DNA of 64,000 bases from Maledivibacter halophilus (GCF_900167445.1 NZ_FUZT01000002.1:248001-312000), one strand, 5' to 3'; positions 8,986 to 18,150 are shown, counted from the first letter of the stretch. Notes: a model not told the origin generated them from the sequence alone. Translations and numbers: made by a program.

Positions 8986-10002
8986 ATGAGACTAGATTCG
9001 ATTATGATAGAAAAGATTATTGAGAAACATAATAATTTTTCAGGTGTTGTATTTGCAATGGAAAAAGGAAAAACAGTTTTTGAGAGTGGGTTTGGATATG
9101 CAAACAAAAGTGAACTTATTGCAAATACCATAGATACGAGATTTGGTATTGCTTCAGGCTGTAAGCTGTTTACATCAATAGCTATATGTCAGTTAGTCGA
9201 AAAAGGTATAATTTCTTTCGATACATATCTAAAGGATTGTGTAGATATTGATTTTTCAAACTTTAATCCAAATATCACAGTTCACCACTTATTAACTCAT
9301 AGCTCTGGTATTCCAGATTATTTCGATGAAGAAATAATGAATGATTTTTCAGAACTGTGGAAAGATAGACCTATGTATAATATAAGACAACCAAAAGACT
9401 TCTTGTCAATGTTTCAAAATAGAAATATGGAGTTTGGACCAGGAGAGAAGTTTAAATATAATAATGCTGGATTTATTGTACTTGGACTAATTGTTGAGAA
9501 AAACACGGGAATGGAGTTTACAGAGTATGTACAGAAGAATATTTTTGAGCCATGTGGAATGATACACTCAGGATATTTTCCTCTAGATCAATTGCCAAAG
9601 GGTACGGCATATGGCTATATTAAAGATAAGTTAGGTAACTGGAAAACGAATATATATTCTTTACCTATTATTGGTGGACCTGACGGAGGAGCTTTTACAA
9701 CTGCTAAGAATATATTGGAACTATGGAAAGGGATTTTTGATTATAGAATATTGAGTAAAAAAGTAACTGATAAAATGCTAAAACCCCATATTCAAGTAAA
9801 TGGAAACTTCTATTATGGATATGGTATGTGGATAATAAAAGAAGGTGAAGACATATTTAAATACTATATTATGGGAGAAGACCCAGGTGTAAGTATGATG
9901 TCCTCTATATATCCTAAAAGAGATATTAACGTAACAGTGATTGGAAATACTGAATTTGGAACTTGGGATATTGCACGGGAAATTCAAGATTTGATTAAAT
10001 GA
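8986..10002 (+). CDS. Beta-lactamase-family serine hydrolase
   Basis: 338-residue protein of the class C beta-lactamase/penicillin-binding-protein esterase superfamily. The SxxK nucleophile motif reads SGCK near residue 57 and the second motif YNN near residue 158. LLTHSSGIPDYF is the family hallmark near residue 104. I see no signal peptide or membrane anchor, so it is probably a cytoplasmic esterase or peptidase rather than a secreted lactamase. Start ATG 8986 follows AGGAGG. It stands alone between the ABC operon and the parvulin gene. The substrate cannot be predicted. Confidence 0.85.
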   Translation: MRLDSIMIEKIIEKHNNFSGVVFAMEKGKTVFESGFGYANKSELIANTIDTRFGIASGCKLFTSIAICQLVEKGIISFDTYLKDCVDIDFSNFNPNITVHHLLTHSSGIPDYFDEEIMNDFSELWKDRPMYNIRQPKDFLSMFQNRNMEFGPGEKFKYNNAGFIVLGLIVEKNTGMEFTEYVQKNIFEPCGMIHSGYFPLDQLPKGTAYGYIKDKLGNWKTNIYSLPIIGGPDGGAFTTAKNILELWKGIFDYRILSKKVTDKMLKPHIQVNGNFYYGYGMWIIKEGEDIFKYYIMGEDPGVSMMSSIYPKRDINVTVIGNTEFGTWDIAREIQDLIK

Positions 10003-10088
10003 ATTTTCACGAAAATATAGAAAAAATGGACATAATGTATAATTTCTGTTATCATAGCCATAGACTAAGAAAAAAAGGAGAGTAATAT

Positions 10089-10838
10089 ATGAGTGAAAAC
10101 AAAGTTTTAGCAACAGTTAATGGAAAGCAAATAACAGAAATGGATGTAAATGCACTTTTACAAAATGTTATAGCTCAAGGTAATCAAAATTTTAACAGTG
10201 AGCAAGGTAGACAACAAATATTAGATGAATTAATTAATCAGGAATTATTTTATCTAGATGCAGTAGATAATGATTTTGATAAAGAAGAAGCATTTAAAAA
10301 AGAATTAGAAATTAATAAGGCTAATATTTTAAAACAATATGCTTTAAGAAAACTTTTAACATCAGTGAAAGTAGAAGAAGATGAAGTTGTTAGCTATTAC
10401 AATAACAATAAAGAAAGCTTTAAAAATCCTGAGACTGTTAAAGCTAGCCATATACTTGTTAAGACTGAAGAAGAAGCAAATAAAACAATTGAAGAAATTC
10501 AAAATGGATTATCCTTTGAAAAGGCAGCTGAAAAATATTCTACATGTCCATCTAAGGCAAGAGGTGGCGATTTAGGTTTCTTTGCCAAGGGACAAATGGT
10601 TCCAGAGTTTGAAAATGCTGCATTTAACATGGGAAAAGGAGAAATGAGTGATCCTGTAAAAACTCAGTTTGGATATCATATTATAAAGCTGGTAGACAAA
10701 AAAGCGACATCTGAAAGCAGCTTTGAACAAGTTCAAGACCAAATAAGACAATTTTTATTAGGGAAAAAACAAAACAGTTTATATATAGACAAAACTACAG
10801 AATTAAGAAATAAATATGATGTAAAAATCAATGAGTAA
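10089..10838 (+). CDS. Parvulin-type peptidyl-prolyl isomerase, cytoplasmic form
   Basis: 249 residues with a SurA-N-like helical chaperone arm (about 1-110) followed by a PpiC rotamase domain (about 115-205) with the typical ASHILV, GGDLGFF, F-x-A-F and FGYHIIKL motifs. It resembles PrsA but lacks a signal peptide and lipobox, so it should stay in the cytoplasm. It would catalyse proline cis-trans isomerisation or assist folding. Start ATG 10089 has AAAGGAG upstream. It is monocistronic, with a terminator at 10853. Confidence 0.9.
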   Translation: MSENKVLATVNGKQITEMDVNALLQNVIAQGNQNFNSEQGRQQILDELINQELFYLDAVDNDFDKEEAFKKELEINKANILKQYALRKLLTSVKVEEDEVVSYYNNNKESFKNPETVKASHILVKTEEEANKTIEEIQNGLSFEKAAEKYSTCPSKARGGDLGFFAKGQMVPEFENAAFNMGKGEMSDPVKTQFGYHIIKLVDKKATSESSFEQVQDQIRQFLLGKKQNSLYIDKTTELRNKYDVKINE

Positions 10839-10852
10839 TAAGAAATATAAAA

Positions 10853-10893
10853 AAACAGACTCCTAGAAATTTTTTCTAAGGGTCTGTTTTGTA
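10853..10893 (+). terminator. Intrinsic terminator of the parvulin gene
   Basis: AACAGACTCCTAGAAA pairs with TTTCTAAGGGTCTGTT with one internal mismatch region, followed by TTGTATTTT. It probably also serves the convergent flavodiiron gene. Confidence 0.8.
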
Positions 10894-10942
10894 TTTTAAA
10901 GAACTATGAAAATATCCTGAAAGTTTAGAAATAGACGCTTTT

Positions 10943-12124
10943 TTAAATATTTTTAGCAAATTCCTTACCAAATTCTAAACACTCTTTTAATGTTTCTTCA
11001 GAAGGGAAGAATTTTTTTGAAAGTGGTTCAAATGGAACTTTAAAGCTCATTTGTTTCAAAAGAGTTTGAGCCATTTTAATACCTTCGCCACTCCATCCAT
11101 AGGATCCAAATACTCCTGCTACTTTACCCATATTTGCCATTGGATCTATAACCGAGAGGACATCCCACATAGGCTTAACCATAGTTTTATTGATAGTTGG
11201 GGATCCTAAAATAAGTCCTTTAGAGTTATTAATTATCAAATGAATTTTAGCAATATCTTCATTTTCAATATCCAAGTATTCAACCTTAACACCTTCAGAT
11301 TCTAGACCTTCTTTGATTTTTTCTGCCATTTGCATAGTATTTGTGTAGGCTGATAAGTAAAGTAATGCCACTTGTTTTTGATTTCTATTTTCTACAGCAT
11401 TAGTTGACCATTCAAAATACTTTTCAATGTTATAGCTTGGATTTTCTGAAAGTATAGGACCATGGGAAGTAAGTATAGTATCTATTTCAAAATCCTTAAC
11501 CTTATTTATTGCATTTAAAACATGCTGTGCAAAGGGTTCTACTATAGATTCATAATAATGCTTGAGAGATTTTTTATATTCGTCCTTGTGAACATCCTTA
11601 GGATCAACTGAACTATAATGTGAACCAAAAGCGTCACAAGTAAATAATACTTTTTCAGCTTCATCGTAAACAAACATTGTGTCTGACCAATGTAAAAATG
11701 GAGCTGTAATGAATTTTAATTTTTTGCTACCGATATCAAGAGTTTCACCATCTTTTATTATATGACAATTAAAATCTCCATTAATTTGTTCTTTTAGAAA
11801 AATACTAGCGGCTTTAGTACAATAAATAACTATGTTTGGATTAATCTCAAGAATATATTTTAAGCTTCCTGAGTGATCAGGTTCAGTATGATTAATGATT
11901 ACATAATCTAGTTTTTTAATGTCCACTAATTTGCTAAGTTTTTCAATAAATTCACCTTTAAAATTAGGTTTTACAGTATCAATCAAAACTTTTTTCTCGT
12001 CATCAATAAAATATGAGTTATATGTTGACCCATATTCAGTTTCCATTATAATATCAAATACTTCTAAACCCGGATCTAAAACACCAGTCCAATATATATT
12101 CCCTTTTATGTTAAAAGTATCCAT
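10943..12124 (-). CDS. FprA-type flavodiiron protein
   Basis: 393-residue A-type flavoprotein: an N-terminal metallo-beta-lactamase-like di-iron domain and a C-terminal flavodoxin domain starting near residue 255. Di-iron ligands are visible as NHTEPDHSG (HxExDH), FLHW and the SHGP histidine. The FMN phosphate loop is SAYTNTMQM. These enzymes reduce O2 to water or NO to N2O, taking electrons from rubredoxin or reduced flavin, and protect anaerobes. An upstream in-frame ATG would add 19 residues, but the start at 12124 has AGGAGG 10 bases away and gives the usual MDTFNIKGNIYW beginning. Together with two hemerythrins it suggests oxygen-defence needs. Confidence 0.95.
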   Translation of the reverse strand: MDTFNIKGNIYWTGVLDPGLEVFDIIMETEYGSTYNSYFIDDEKKVLIDTVKPNFKGEFIEKLSKLVDIKKLDYVIINHTEPDHSGSLKYILEINPNIVIYCTKAASIFLKEQINGDFNCHIIKDGETLDIGSKKLKFITAPFLHWSDTMFVYDEAEKVLFTCDAFGSHYSSVDPKDVHKDEYKKSLKHYYESIVEPFAQHVLNAINKVKDFEIDTILTSHGPILSENPSYNIEKYFEWSTNAVENRNQKQVALLYLSAYTNTMQMAEKIKEGLESEGVKVEYLDIENEDIAKIHLIINNSKGLILGSPTINKTMVKPMWDVLSVIDPMANMGKVAGVFGSYGWSGEGIKMAQTLLKQMSFKVPFEPLSKKFFPSEETLKECLEFGKEFAKNI

Positions 12125-12368
12125 ACAATATACACCTCCTAGAATATTTAAAGCCTCAAGGCAATTGGTTTTCATTATCATTAATTAAATTATACCCTAA
12201 TTAAAATTATAAAAACATTATTTTAATAATTTTTTCACATATTTAGAATACCATAAATCAGAGTTAAATGCTAATGATTAAACTAAAATATATTGCAAAA
12301 ATAGTTTTGTATAATAATATAGTGAAACAATGGGAAAATACAAATATGAAACATTAGAATCTATTTCA

Positions 12369-12415
12369 AAATAAATGATTATAATATTAGTTTCTAATAT
12401 TATAATCATTTATTT
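12369..12415. repeat. Perfect 21-bp AT-only foldback
   Basis: A 21-base arm (12369-12389) is exactly repeated in inverse at 12395-12415 around a 5-base loop. It sits between two divergent-from-centre minus-strand genes in a 440-bp gap (12125-12566). It could be a bidirectional terminator or a mobile hairpin. The rest of the gap is featureless AT-rich DNA. Confidence 0.65.
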
Positions 12416-12566
12416 ATATTTTTATTTAGCTGATAAGTATATTTTGAGTGATTATATTTTGACGAATGAGAGAACTTAATAAATATTTTTACATTTAGGA
12501 CTGTTAATCTGTTGATTTTTTATAAGTTGAGTAATTTATGTTTAGAATAATGGTTTTAATATTATT

Positions 12567-13424
12567 CTATTTAATAGGAATGTAGATATCTATTTCAGAG
12601 TTTTCCGATTCTAAATCAAATCTTTCATCGTAAAGTTCAAAATCATGGGAAGGTGCAAGTTCATATCCAGATTTAGGTAACCATGTACTATAAATATATT
12701 CATAAGTATCACCTAGTGTATCTGATAATCCCCTATGGGTAAAAACAGCATATTTATTACTAGTAACTATTTCTCCAACCATACCTTTAGGAATTTCATT
12801 TAATGAATTTACTTCTACGCAAGCAATATATCCAAATTCACTCTCATTTGTCAAGTTTGAAACATATTCACAAACGCCTAAAGAAGTTTTGAGTTCCACT
12901 CTATTTTTTATTTCTTTTATTCTCTCAAAAAATTTTCTCCATAGATTAGGTATTTCATTGTTATTATTTGCTCCAAAATATTTTAAACCTATAACCTTAA
13001 ATTCACTTTTTTCTACTATTTTTGGTTTCAAAGTTATACCTCCTTTAAGATGATTTAACCTAATTTCAGTTAATCTTTTTTTCTGCATTAAAATGAAATG
13101 CTTTTTATTTTTACGATACTTACCAGGTGTAATTCCATACATTTTTTTGAATGCTTTTGTGAAGGATTGTTGAGATTCAAACTGGTATTCAAGAGCTATA
13201 TCAATGATTCTTTTATTGGTGTTTACAAGTTCATATGCAGCTTCTGTCAATCTTCGCTTTCTAATGTATTCCTTTATTGAACTTCCAACCATAGCACTAA
13301 AAATTCTATGGAAATGATACATAGAAAAATAAGCTTTGCTTGATATATCTTCTAGAGTTATTTTTGAAGTTAGATTTTCTTCAATATAATCTACGGCATC
13401 TTGTATTCTAGAATAGTAATCCAT
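12567..13424 (-). CDS. AraC-family regulator with GyrI-like ligand domain
   Basis: 285 residues. The N-terminal AraC/XylS DNA-binding domain with two helix-turn-helix motifs covers residues 1-105 (SSKAYFSMYHFHRIFS and IALEYQFESQQSFTKAFKKMYG are the two recognition regions). Residues 130-285 form a GyrI/Rob-type effector-binding domain. Such proteins (for example Rob- and BltR-like regulators) often respond to amphipathic compounds and control efflux. The start at 13424 follows GGGAGG; an upstream in-frame start would add 26 residues without a site. The target gene is unknown; the CMD gene at 13661 is divergent and is the nearest candidate. Confidence 0.88.
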   Translation of the reverse strand: MDYYSRIQDAVDYIEENLTSKITLEDISSKAYFSMYHFHRIFSAMVGSSIKEYIRKRRLTEAAYELVNTNKRIIDIALEYQFESQQSFTKAFKKMYGITPGKYRKNKKHFILMQKKRLTEIRLNHLKGGITLKPKIVEKSEFKVIGLKYFGANNNNEIPNLWRKFFERIKEIKNRVELKTSLGVCEYVSNLTNESEFGYIACVEVNSLNEIPKGMVGEIVTSNKYAVFTHRGLSDTLGDTYEYIYSTWLPKSGYELAPSHDFELYDERFDLESENSEIDIYIPIK

Positions 13425-13660
13425 TGTATTACCTCCCGGAAGGTTATATATATATTTTACCAGTGTCAGAAAAAAATTTTTAATATTTTTTGCTATAGTC
13501 ATTCCATATTAAAACTTAAAATAAATATTTCTTAAATCTGATATTAATCAGAGAATTGTATAAAGGTTTGAGGGTATCATATAGATACGATAGGTAAATT
13601 GATTTGCATATTAGGCAAAACGAAGGTAATTAATAAAATATAGGAAGAGGAGGAATTATT

Positions 13661-14026
13661 ATGGATAGAAAAAAATTACAGGATGAATTTAAAGAAGAAA
13701 TAGGTTTTGTACCGCCAGGAGTAATGGTATCTCAAAATTTTGGAGAAAACTTTCAAAAGATAATTTCAGATTACCATCATGAAATTTGGAGAGATGGTGT
13801 AATACCTTTAAAATATAGATATTTAATTGCACTGGCTACAGCAGTTTTTGATGAGAATGAAAAAAGAGCCAAGCTAGAAATGAATAAGGCAATAAAATAT
13901 GGAGCAACAAAAGAAGAAATATTGGAAGTATTAAAGCAGCAGGTATGGATGAAGGGAGCACCAACCTTAGTTCAAATAGCACCACTTGTAAAGTATATGG
14001 AAAGCAAGATTAGCCAAAAAGACTAA
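13661..14026 (+). CDS. Carboxymuconolactone-decarboxylase-fold protein without CxxC
   Basis: 121-residue all-helical CMD/AhpD-fold protein. The central ALATAVFDENEKRAKLEMNKAIKYGATKEEILEVL region matches the family, but the AhpD CxxC redox pair is absent and the protein contains no cysteine at all. A peroxidase-reductase role is therefore unlikely and its function is unknown. Start ATG 13661 follows AGAGGAGG. It is divergent from the AraC-type regulator across 236 bp and may be its target. Confidence 0.8.
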   Translation: MDRKKLQDEFKEEIGFVPPGVMVSQNFGENFQKIISDYHHEIWRDGVIPLKYRYLIALATAVFDENEKRAKLEMNKAIKYGATKEEILEVLKQQVWMKGAPTLVQIAPLVKYMESKISQKD

Positions 14027-14027
14027 T

Positions 14028-14212
14028 AGTTACAAGTTCTATGTTCCAAGTTTTCGGGTCAACCTATTGAGTCTATTTAGAGAACTAGATAATATGAAAA
14101 GGGTTAATATTTTATTACATAAGTTTTTACACGTAAAAGAATGACAAAACAACTTGGAGCTCGAAACTTGCAACTTGAAATCAAAAAAGCATCCTAAAGA
14201 CGCTTCTTTATC
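14028..14212. repeat. Foldback repeat family 2, copy 1
   Basis: The right part (14134-14212) contains AAAAGAATGACA, then an ACTTGGA/AACTTGCAACTTG run, and ends with a GC-poor hairpin AGCATC..GACGCT. The left part (14028-14060) carries AGTTACAAGTTCTATGTTCC, the approximate inverse of that run, so the whole is a foldback. Related segments lie at 39585-39651 and 51433-51500. The remaining bases to 14421 hold no convincing gene. Confidence 0.6.
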
Positions 14213-14421
14213 AAAGTCTTAACTCCTTTGAATTTGTTTCATTAAAATTGATTATATATATATATGTACAGGATAGGATTGAAAAATTAGTGATTTAGAT
14301 ATTGAAATAATTATGCCTTTTCGTGGATATATTATTAAGAAAGGATGGCAAAAAAATAACATATTACTTGAAAGATTGAAAAACGGAAAATTAAAAGATT
14401 ATCAGTTTGGAGGTAAATATA

Positions 14422-14973
14422 ATGGATGCTATAACGTTAATGATAGAGGAACATAAGAATATTAAAAAAGTACTTAGAGTGGCAAGAAAGCTATGCATTA
14501 ATATTCTCAATAGAGGAGAAGTTAATTATGAAGCATTTAATATAGTTGTTGATTTTGTTAAAAATTATGCTGATAAACATCATCATAATAAAGAAGAAGA
14601 TATTTTATTCAAAAAAATGTCGGAGGAACTAGGAGAAGAAATTGAAAGAGGTTCTATTTATGGTATGTTTGCAGAACATGATATGGGTAGATTATATATG
14701 AAGAATTTAGTAGAAGCTTTAGATAGGGTGAATAATGGAGATGACGATTCAAAGGTAGATATAATTGCCAATACAATATCTTATACCGACCTGCTCCATA
14801 GACATATTGATAAAGAAGACAATGCAATATATGAATTTGGTAAACGTAATCTTAGCATGGAAGCTATGTTGGAAGTTGAGGAAAGGTGTAGAGAAGTTGA
14901 AGATATAGCTAAAGAGAAAAATATTCAAAAAAAGTATATTAAGGCAATTGAAGAGTTAGAAAAAATGGTTTAG
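14422..14973 (+). CDS. Hemerythrin-domain protein (YtfE/HHE type)
   Basis: 183 residues with a HHE cation-binding four-helix domain. Iron ligands are suggested by EEHKNIKK near residue 10, HHHNKEEDILF near residue 55, AEHDMGR near residue 85 and LLHRHIDKEDNAIY near residue 125. The HxxxEExxLF signature is that of the DcrH/YtfE-type, often linked to nitrosative or oxygen stress and Fe-S repair. I chose ATG 14422 because GGAGG lies 9 bases upstream. It converges on the DUF1858 gene with a shared terminator. Confidence 0.9.
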   Translation: MDAITLMIEEHKNIKKVLRVARKLCINILNRGEVNYEAFNIVVDFVKNYADKHHHNKEEDILFKKMSEELGEEIERGSIYGMFAEHDMGRLYMKNLVEALDRVNNGDDDSKVDIIANTISYTDLLHRHIDKEDNAIYEFGKRNLSMEAMLEVEERCREVEDIAKEKNIQKKYIKAIEELEKMV

Positions 14974-14980
14974 AATTAAA

Positions 14981-15013
14981 TTAAGGGTAAACTGATTACC
15001 AGTCTACCCTTAA
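14981..15013. terminator. Bidirectional terminator
   Basis: TTAAGGGTAAACTG pairs with CAGTCTACCCTTAA (one mismatch) around a 5-base loop, between the convergent hemerythrin and DUF1858 genes. T- and A-rich flanks serve both strands. Confidence 0.85.
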
Positions 15014-15021
15014 AATAACTT

Positions 15022-15207
15022 TTACTTATTTAAATCTTTTAAAAGAGCATCTAAATTAATGCCGTGTACCATAGATGCCTGCTCTAGAGATTCCATTTGA
15101 GCAGAGGGACAACCTATGCATCCCATTCCATATCTCATTAAAATTTCAGCAGATTCAGGCTTAGCTCTTAATAGTTCACCTATTAAAGTATCCTTAGTTA
15201 TTTCCAT
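15022..15207 (-). CDS. DUF1858 domain protein (hybrid-cluster-associated type)
   Basis: 61-residue protein almost entirely made of a DUF1858 domain: MEITKDTLIGELL, then RYGMGCIGCPSAQMESLEQA with the conserved CxxC-like C-I-G-C, then HGIN. The family accompanies redox and nitrosative-stress proteins such as hemerythrins and hybrid cluster proteins, which fits the convergent hemerythrin neighbour. Start 15207 follows AAGGAGG. A minus-strand promoter candidate lies about 290 bases upstream. The region between contains no gene. Confidence 0.88.
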   Translation of the reverse strand: MEITKDTLIGELLRAKPESAEILMRYGMGCIGCPSAQMESLEQASMVHGINLDALLKDLNK

Positions 15208-15492
15208 ATTAATATCCTCCTTAATATTTTTTGACCTCATGGATAAGTATTTTATTATTACCCACATTTTCAATATTAAAATAATATTTATAATTTGAAT
15301 TGAAAGATTAAATAAAATTTTCAATCCAAATTTTATAAAGCTCATACAAAATATTTAAATTTAAATGACACTATTTAAGGACTTTTTATACAGACAATTA
15401 GCAACCTTCTATTTTAGTCTATTATCCTCATTTGCATTAATATTATTCATATTGTAACAGAACATATTGTCTAATTTTCCTAGACCTTTTCT

Positions 15493-15520
15493 ATTATACC
15501 AGATTCTAGATTTTCGTAAA
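15493..15520 (-). promoter_or_regulatory. Minus-strand sigma-A-like promoter candidate
   Basis: On the minus strand TTTACG, 16-base spacer with TGG before TATAAT. It would drive the DUF1858 gene with a leader of about 280 nt. I see no riboswitch in that leader. Confidence 0.4.
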
Positions 15521-15733
15521 GTTTAAATTGAATGATAAATATAGATATGGGATTAAAAAATTTAACCTACTCCATTAGTCAATGAAAATATATAATTATA
15601 GTTTCTTTTTTATAGTTTTTTTATACTTCAGGTATTATATAATATATAATTTACTATAAAAGAATGTTCATTATAAATATTGAATATGGTAAACTAGATA
15701 ATATGATAATAATATTAAATGGAGGGGTTGGAT

Positions 15734-16186
15734 TTGAAAAAAGTAGTTGTTGAAAGTTTTACGATGGATCATACAAAGGTAAAGGCTCCCTTTGTCAGAA
15801 AATGCGGTTTAATAAAAACTCCAAAGGGAGATGTTATTACAAAATTTGACTTAAGGTTTACTCAACCTAATAAGGAAGCTATGCCTACAAGTGCAGTACA
15901 TGCAATAGAACATCTACTAGCAGGTTTTATGCGAGAGGAAATAGAGGATGTAATAGATATTTCTCCTATGGGATGTAGAACAGGATTTTATCTAATTATA
16001 ATAGGCGAAAAAGAAGAAAAAGACATTGCAAAGGCTCTTATAAAATCTTTGGAAAAGGTAACAGAAGCTAAAGAAATTCCAGCTGTAAATGAAATCCAAT
16101 GTGGAAATTACAGAGATATGTCTTTATTTGGAGCCAAAGAATATGCTAAGTCGGTGCTAAACAGTTTGAAGGGAAAATATATATAA
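15734..16186 (+). CDS. luxS: S-ribosylhomocysteine lyase LuxS
   Basis: Cleaves S-ribosylhomocysteine to homocysteine and DPD, the precursor of autoinducer-2, in the activated methyl cycle. The metal site is visible: HAIEH (HxxEH) near residue 53 and the distal Cys in NEIQCGNYRD near residue 120. The catalytic Cys is in MGCRTGFY near residue 82. The length of 150 residues is normal. The start is probably TTG 15734, 6 bases after GGAGGGG, giving the standard MKKVVVESF beginning; ATG 15719 lies before that site. No Pfs or methionine-cycle gene is adjacent. Confidence 0.93.
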   Translation: MKKVVVESFTMDHTKVKAPFVRKCGLIKTPKGDVITKFDLRFTQPNKEAMPTSAVHAIEHLLAGFMREEIEDVIDISPMGCRTGFYLIIIGEKEEKDIAKALIKSLEKVTEAKEIPAVNEIQCGNYRDMSLFGAKEYAKSVLNSLKGKYI

Positions 16187-16255
16187 AATTGAATTATATA
16201 CCTGTTATATTGAAATATTGTCTGGCTCCTTAATAAAGAAATAGAGGTGCTTGGT

Positions 16256-17638
16256 ATGTTATTTTTAAACTCAACGATAGAAATGATATTAGATAATGTT
16301 AATGATGCTGTATGTATCGTTGACAAAAACTGCATAACGAGAATTTGGAACAAAAGAGCTGAGGAGATTCATGGTGTGACAAAGGATAAGGTACTGGGAA
16401 GACCAATAACTGATTTTTTCCCAACAGCTTTACTTCCGAAGGTAATAAGAGAAAAACGACCATATGTAGACGTATATAACAGTCCCAAAGAGGATTCCCA
16501 TAATATTATTACTGCAAGACCACTTTATAGTGGGAATGAGCTTATTGGAGGAATAAGCTGTGACAGAGATATATCCGAATTAATTAAATTAACAGCTTTA
16601 CTTGATAAAACTAAATTGGGATTGAAGGTCCTTGAAGAAGAGATTACAGCACTCAGCGAAAATAGATTTTCCTTTGATAGAATAGTTGGCCATAACATAG
16701 CATTTAGAGAAATAGTAAATCTATGTAAAAATATATCAAAATCCAATATAAATATAATTATAACTGGAGAAAGTGGAACGGGCAAAGAGGTTTTTGCCAG
16801 GGCAATTCATATAGAGAGTAGAAGAAAAGGTCATTTTATCCCAATAAATTGCAGTGCAATTCCTGAAGAACTAATGGAAAGTGAGTTGTTCGGATATGAG
16901 GGTGGTGCATTTACTGGAGCTTTAAGAAAAGGAAAGGTTGGGAAATTTGAGCTAGCCCATGAAGGAACCTTATTTCTTGATGAAATTGGAGATATGCCTT
17001 TATCTATGCAGCCAAAGATACTAAGAGTATTGGAAGATGGAATGATAACTAAAGTAGGTGGAACAAAGTCTGTAAAGGTTGATGTAAGAGTAGTTGCTGC
17101 AACAAATAAAGACTTGAAAAAAATGATGAAGGATGGATTGTTTAGAAAGGATTTATATTATAGATTAAATTCAATATTGATAAAGCTTCCGCCATTAAGA
17201 GAAAGAAAAGAAGATATACCCGATTTAATAAATGAATTTATAGAGCATTTTTGCATAACATATAGGTCTAACATTCCAGAAATACCATCACAAGTCATGG
17301 ATGCACTGGTGAATTATGAGTGGGAAGGCAATATACGAGAACTTAAGAACATTATAGAGAGGATTGTTATATTAGTAAAAAACAATAAATCCGAAAAAAT
17401 AGATATAGATTTTTTGCCTAGAAGTATCATTGAAAGCAATAAAGAACGAATAAAATGTGAAGAAGAAATCCTTGATTTAAATCATATTATCCATAGAGCT
17501 GAAAAAGAAGCAATTATAAATGCTATGAAGATATCTAAAGGAAATAAAGCAAAGGCTGCAAAGCTTTTAAATATCCCAAGAAGCACATTGTATTTTAAAT
17601 TAGACAAACATAAATTAACCTGTTGTGCTGGCAAATGA
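16256..17638 (+). CDS. Sigma-54-dependent activator (PAS-AAA+-Fis)
   Basis: 460-residue enhancer-binding protein. An N-terminal PAS domain (about residues 5-115) senses a signal, and a short coiled linker follows. The AAA+ domain (about 140-370) has Walker A GESGTGKE, the sigma-54 contact loop GAFTGA, and Walker B LFLDEIGD. A C-terminal Fis-type helix-turn-helix ends NKAKAAKLLNIPRSTLYFKL. It should open sigma-54 promoters, and two such promoters lie downstream at 17991 and 23990, each with a GTCA-N6-TGAC palindrome. Start ATG 16256 has AGAGG upstream. The signal is probably an amino acid or a degradation product. Confidence 0.95.
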   Translation: MLFLNSTIEMILDNVNDAVCIVDKNCITRIWNKRAEEIHGVTKDKVLGRPITDFFPTALLPKVIREKRPYVDVYNSPKEDSHNIITARPLYSGNELIGGISCDRDISELIKLTALLDKTKLGLKVLEEEITALSENRFSFDRIVGHNIAFREIVNLCKNISKSNINIIITGESGTGKEVFARAIHIESRRKGHFIPINCSAIPEELMESELFGYEGGAFTGALRKGKVGKFELAHEGTLFLDEIGDMPLSMQPKILRVLEDGMITKVGGTKSVKVDVRVVAATNKDLKKMMKDGLFRKDLYYRLNSILIKLPPLRERKEDIPDLINEFIEHFCITYRSNIPEIPSQVMDALVNYEWEGNIRELKNIIERIVILVKNNKSEKIDIDFLPRSIIESNKERIKCEEEILDLNHIIHRAEKEAIINAMKISKGNKAKAAKLLNIPRSTLYFKLDKHKLTCCAGK

Positions 17639-17781
17639 AATATTAAAATCCATTATATAAGAATTAGCGTAGCAAGTTAGATTAGTATAATATAATATTA
17701 TTTTAACAATTTAGTATGATTTGTCTCTGATAATTTACAAAGATTAAGTTAAAATATTGGAAAACTTCATAATTAATTAGT

Positions 17782-17823
17782 GAGCGTCAGAAAGTAGACA
17801 TTAGTGTCAATTTTCTGACGCTC
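17782..17823. terminator. Perfect hairpin after the activator gene, overlapping a UAS-like site
   Basis: GAGCGTCAGAAA (17782-17793) pairs perfectly with TTTCTGACGCTC (17812-17823); the loop contains GACATTAGTGTC. The T-tail (ATTTT) is short, so it may be a weak terminator, an operator, or both: its right arm contains GTCAATTTTCTGAC, matching the palindrome at 17850. Confidence 0.55.
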
Positions 17824-17863
17824 ATTTTAAATAGAAACCATGATTTCACGTCAATTAATTGAC
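17806..17863. promoter_or_regulatory. Two candidate enhancer sites (UAS) for the sigma-54 activator
   Basis: GTCAATTTTCTGAC (17806-17819) and the perfect palindrome GTCAATTAATTGAC (17850-17863) share GTCA-N6-TGAC. They lie about 130-185 bp upstream of the -24/-12 promoter, the usual enhancer distance. A near-identical palindrome occurs upstream of the AOR operon at 23691. Confidence 0.6.
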
Positions 17864-17990
17864 ATTTTACATTTGTCTAAGATATAACAATAGAAAAAAT
17901 AATTTGAATATTTCCAAAAATGAATAAATAAATCTGAATAATGTAAAAATACAGCCCTTTTACTATAAAATATGGTAATAAATAGAACTT

Positions 17991-18006
17991 TGGCATGTTT
18001 CCTGCA
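17991..18006 (+). promoter_or_regulatory. Sigma-54 promoter for the NSS transporter/dehydrogenase operon
   Basis: TGGCATGTTTCCTGCA places GG and GC exactly 12 bases apart, the invariant -24/-12 spacing; the consensus is TGGCAC-N5-TTGCA. The transcript would start near 18018 and have a leader of about 340 nt. Confidence 0.8.
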
Positions 18007-18123
18007 ATGTATAAAATAAAAATATAAATAAAAAATTGCTATTATAAAATTTGATAAGCGATAATAAAGCTAATAATAAAGAATTTACATTTTTTCTTAA
18101 TAACTATTAAATGAGGGGATTGT

Positions 18124-18150
18124 ATGATTACCTCAAATTTTAGTTATTGA
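18124..18150 (+). other. Possible 8-codon leader peptide and hairpin in the NSS leader
   Basis: ATG 18124 follows GAGGGG and the frame stops after eight codons. Just downstream AAATATATG (near 18153) pairs with CATATATTT around a 6-base loop. Start, short frame and hairpin resemble an attenuation leader, but no terminator T-tract is clear. Confidence 0.3.

Noticed and set aside
14313..14456. 47-codon frame just ahead of and overlapping the hemerythrin gene at 14422
   Set aside because: It has no ribosome site, overlaps the hemerythrin start and its site, and the composition is not convincing.
15346..15733. Riboswitch or small gene upstream of luxS
   Set aside because: I find no SAM or SAH riboswitch core and no ORF with a ribosome site; only AT-rich sequence with a minus-strand promoter candidate.
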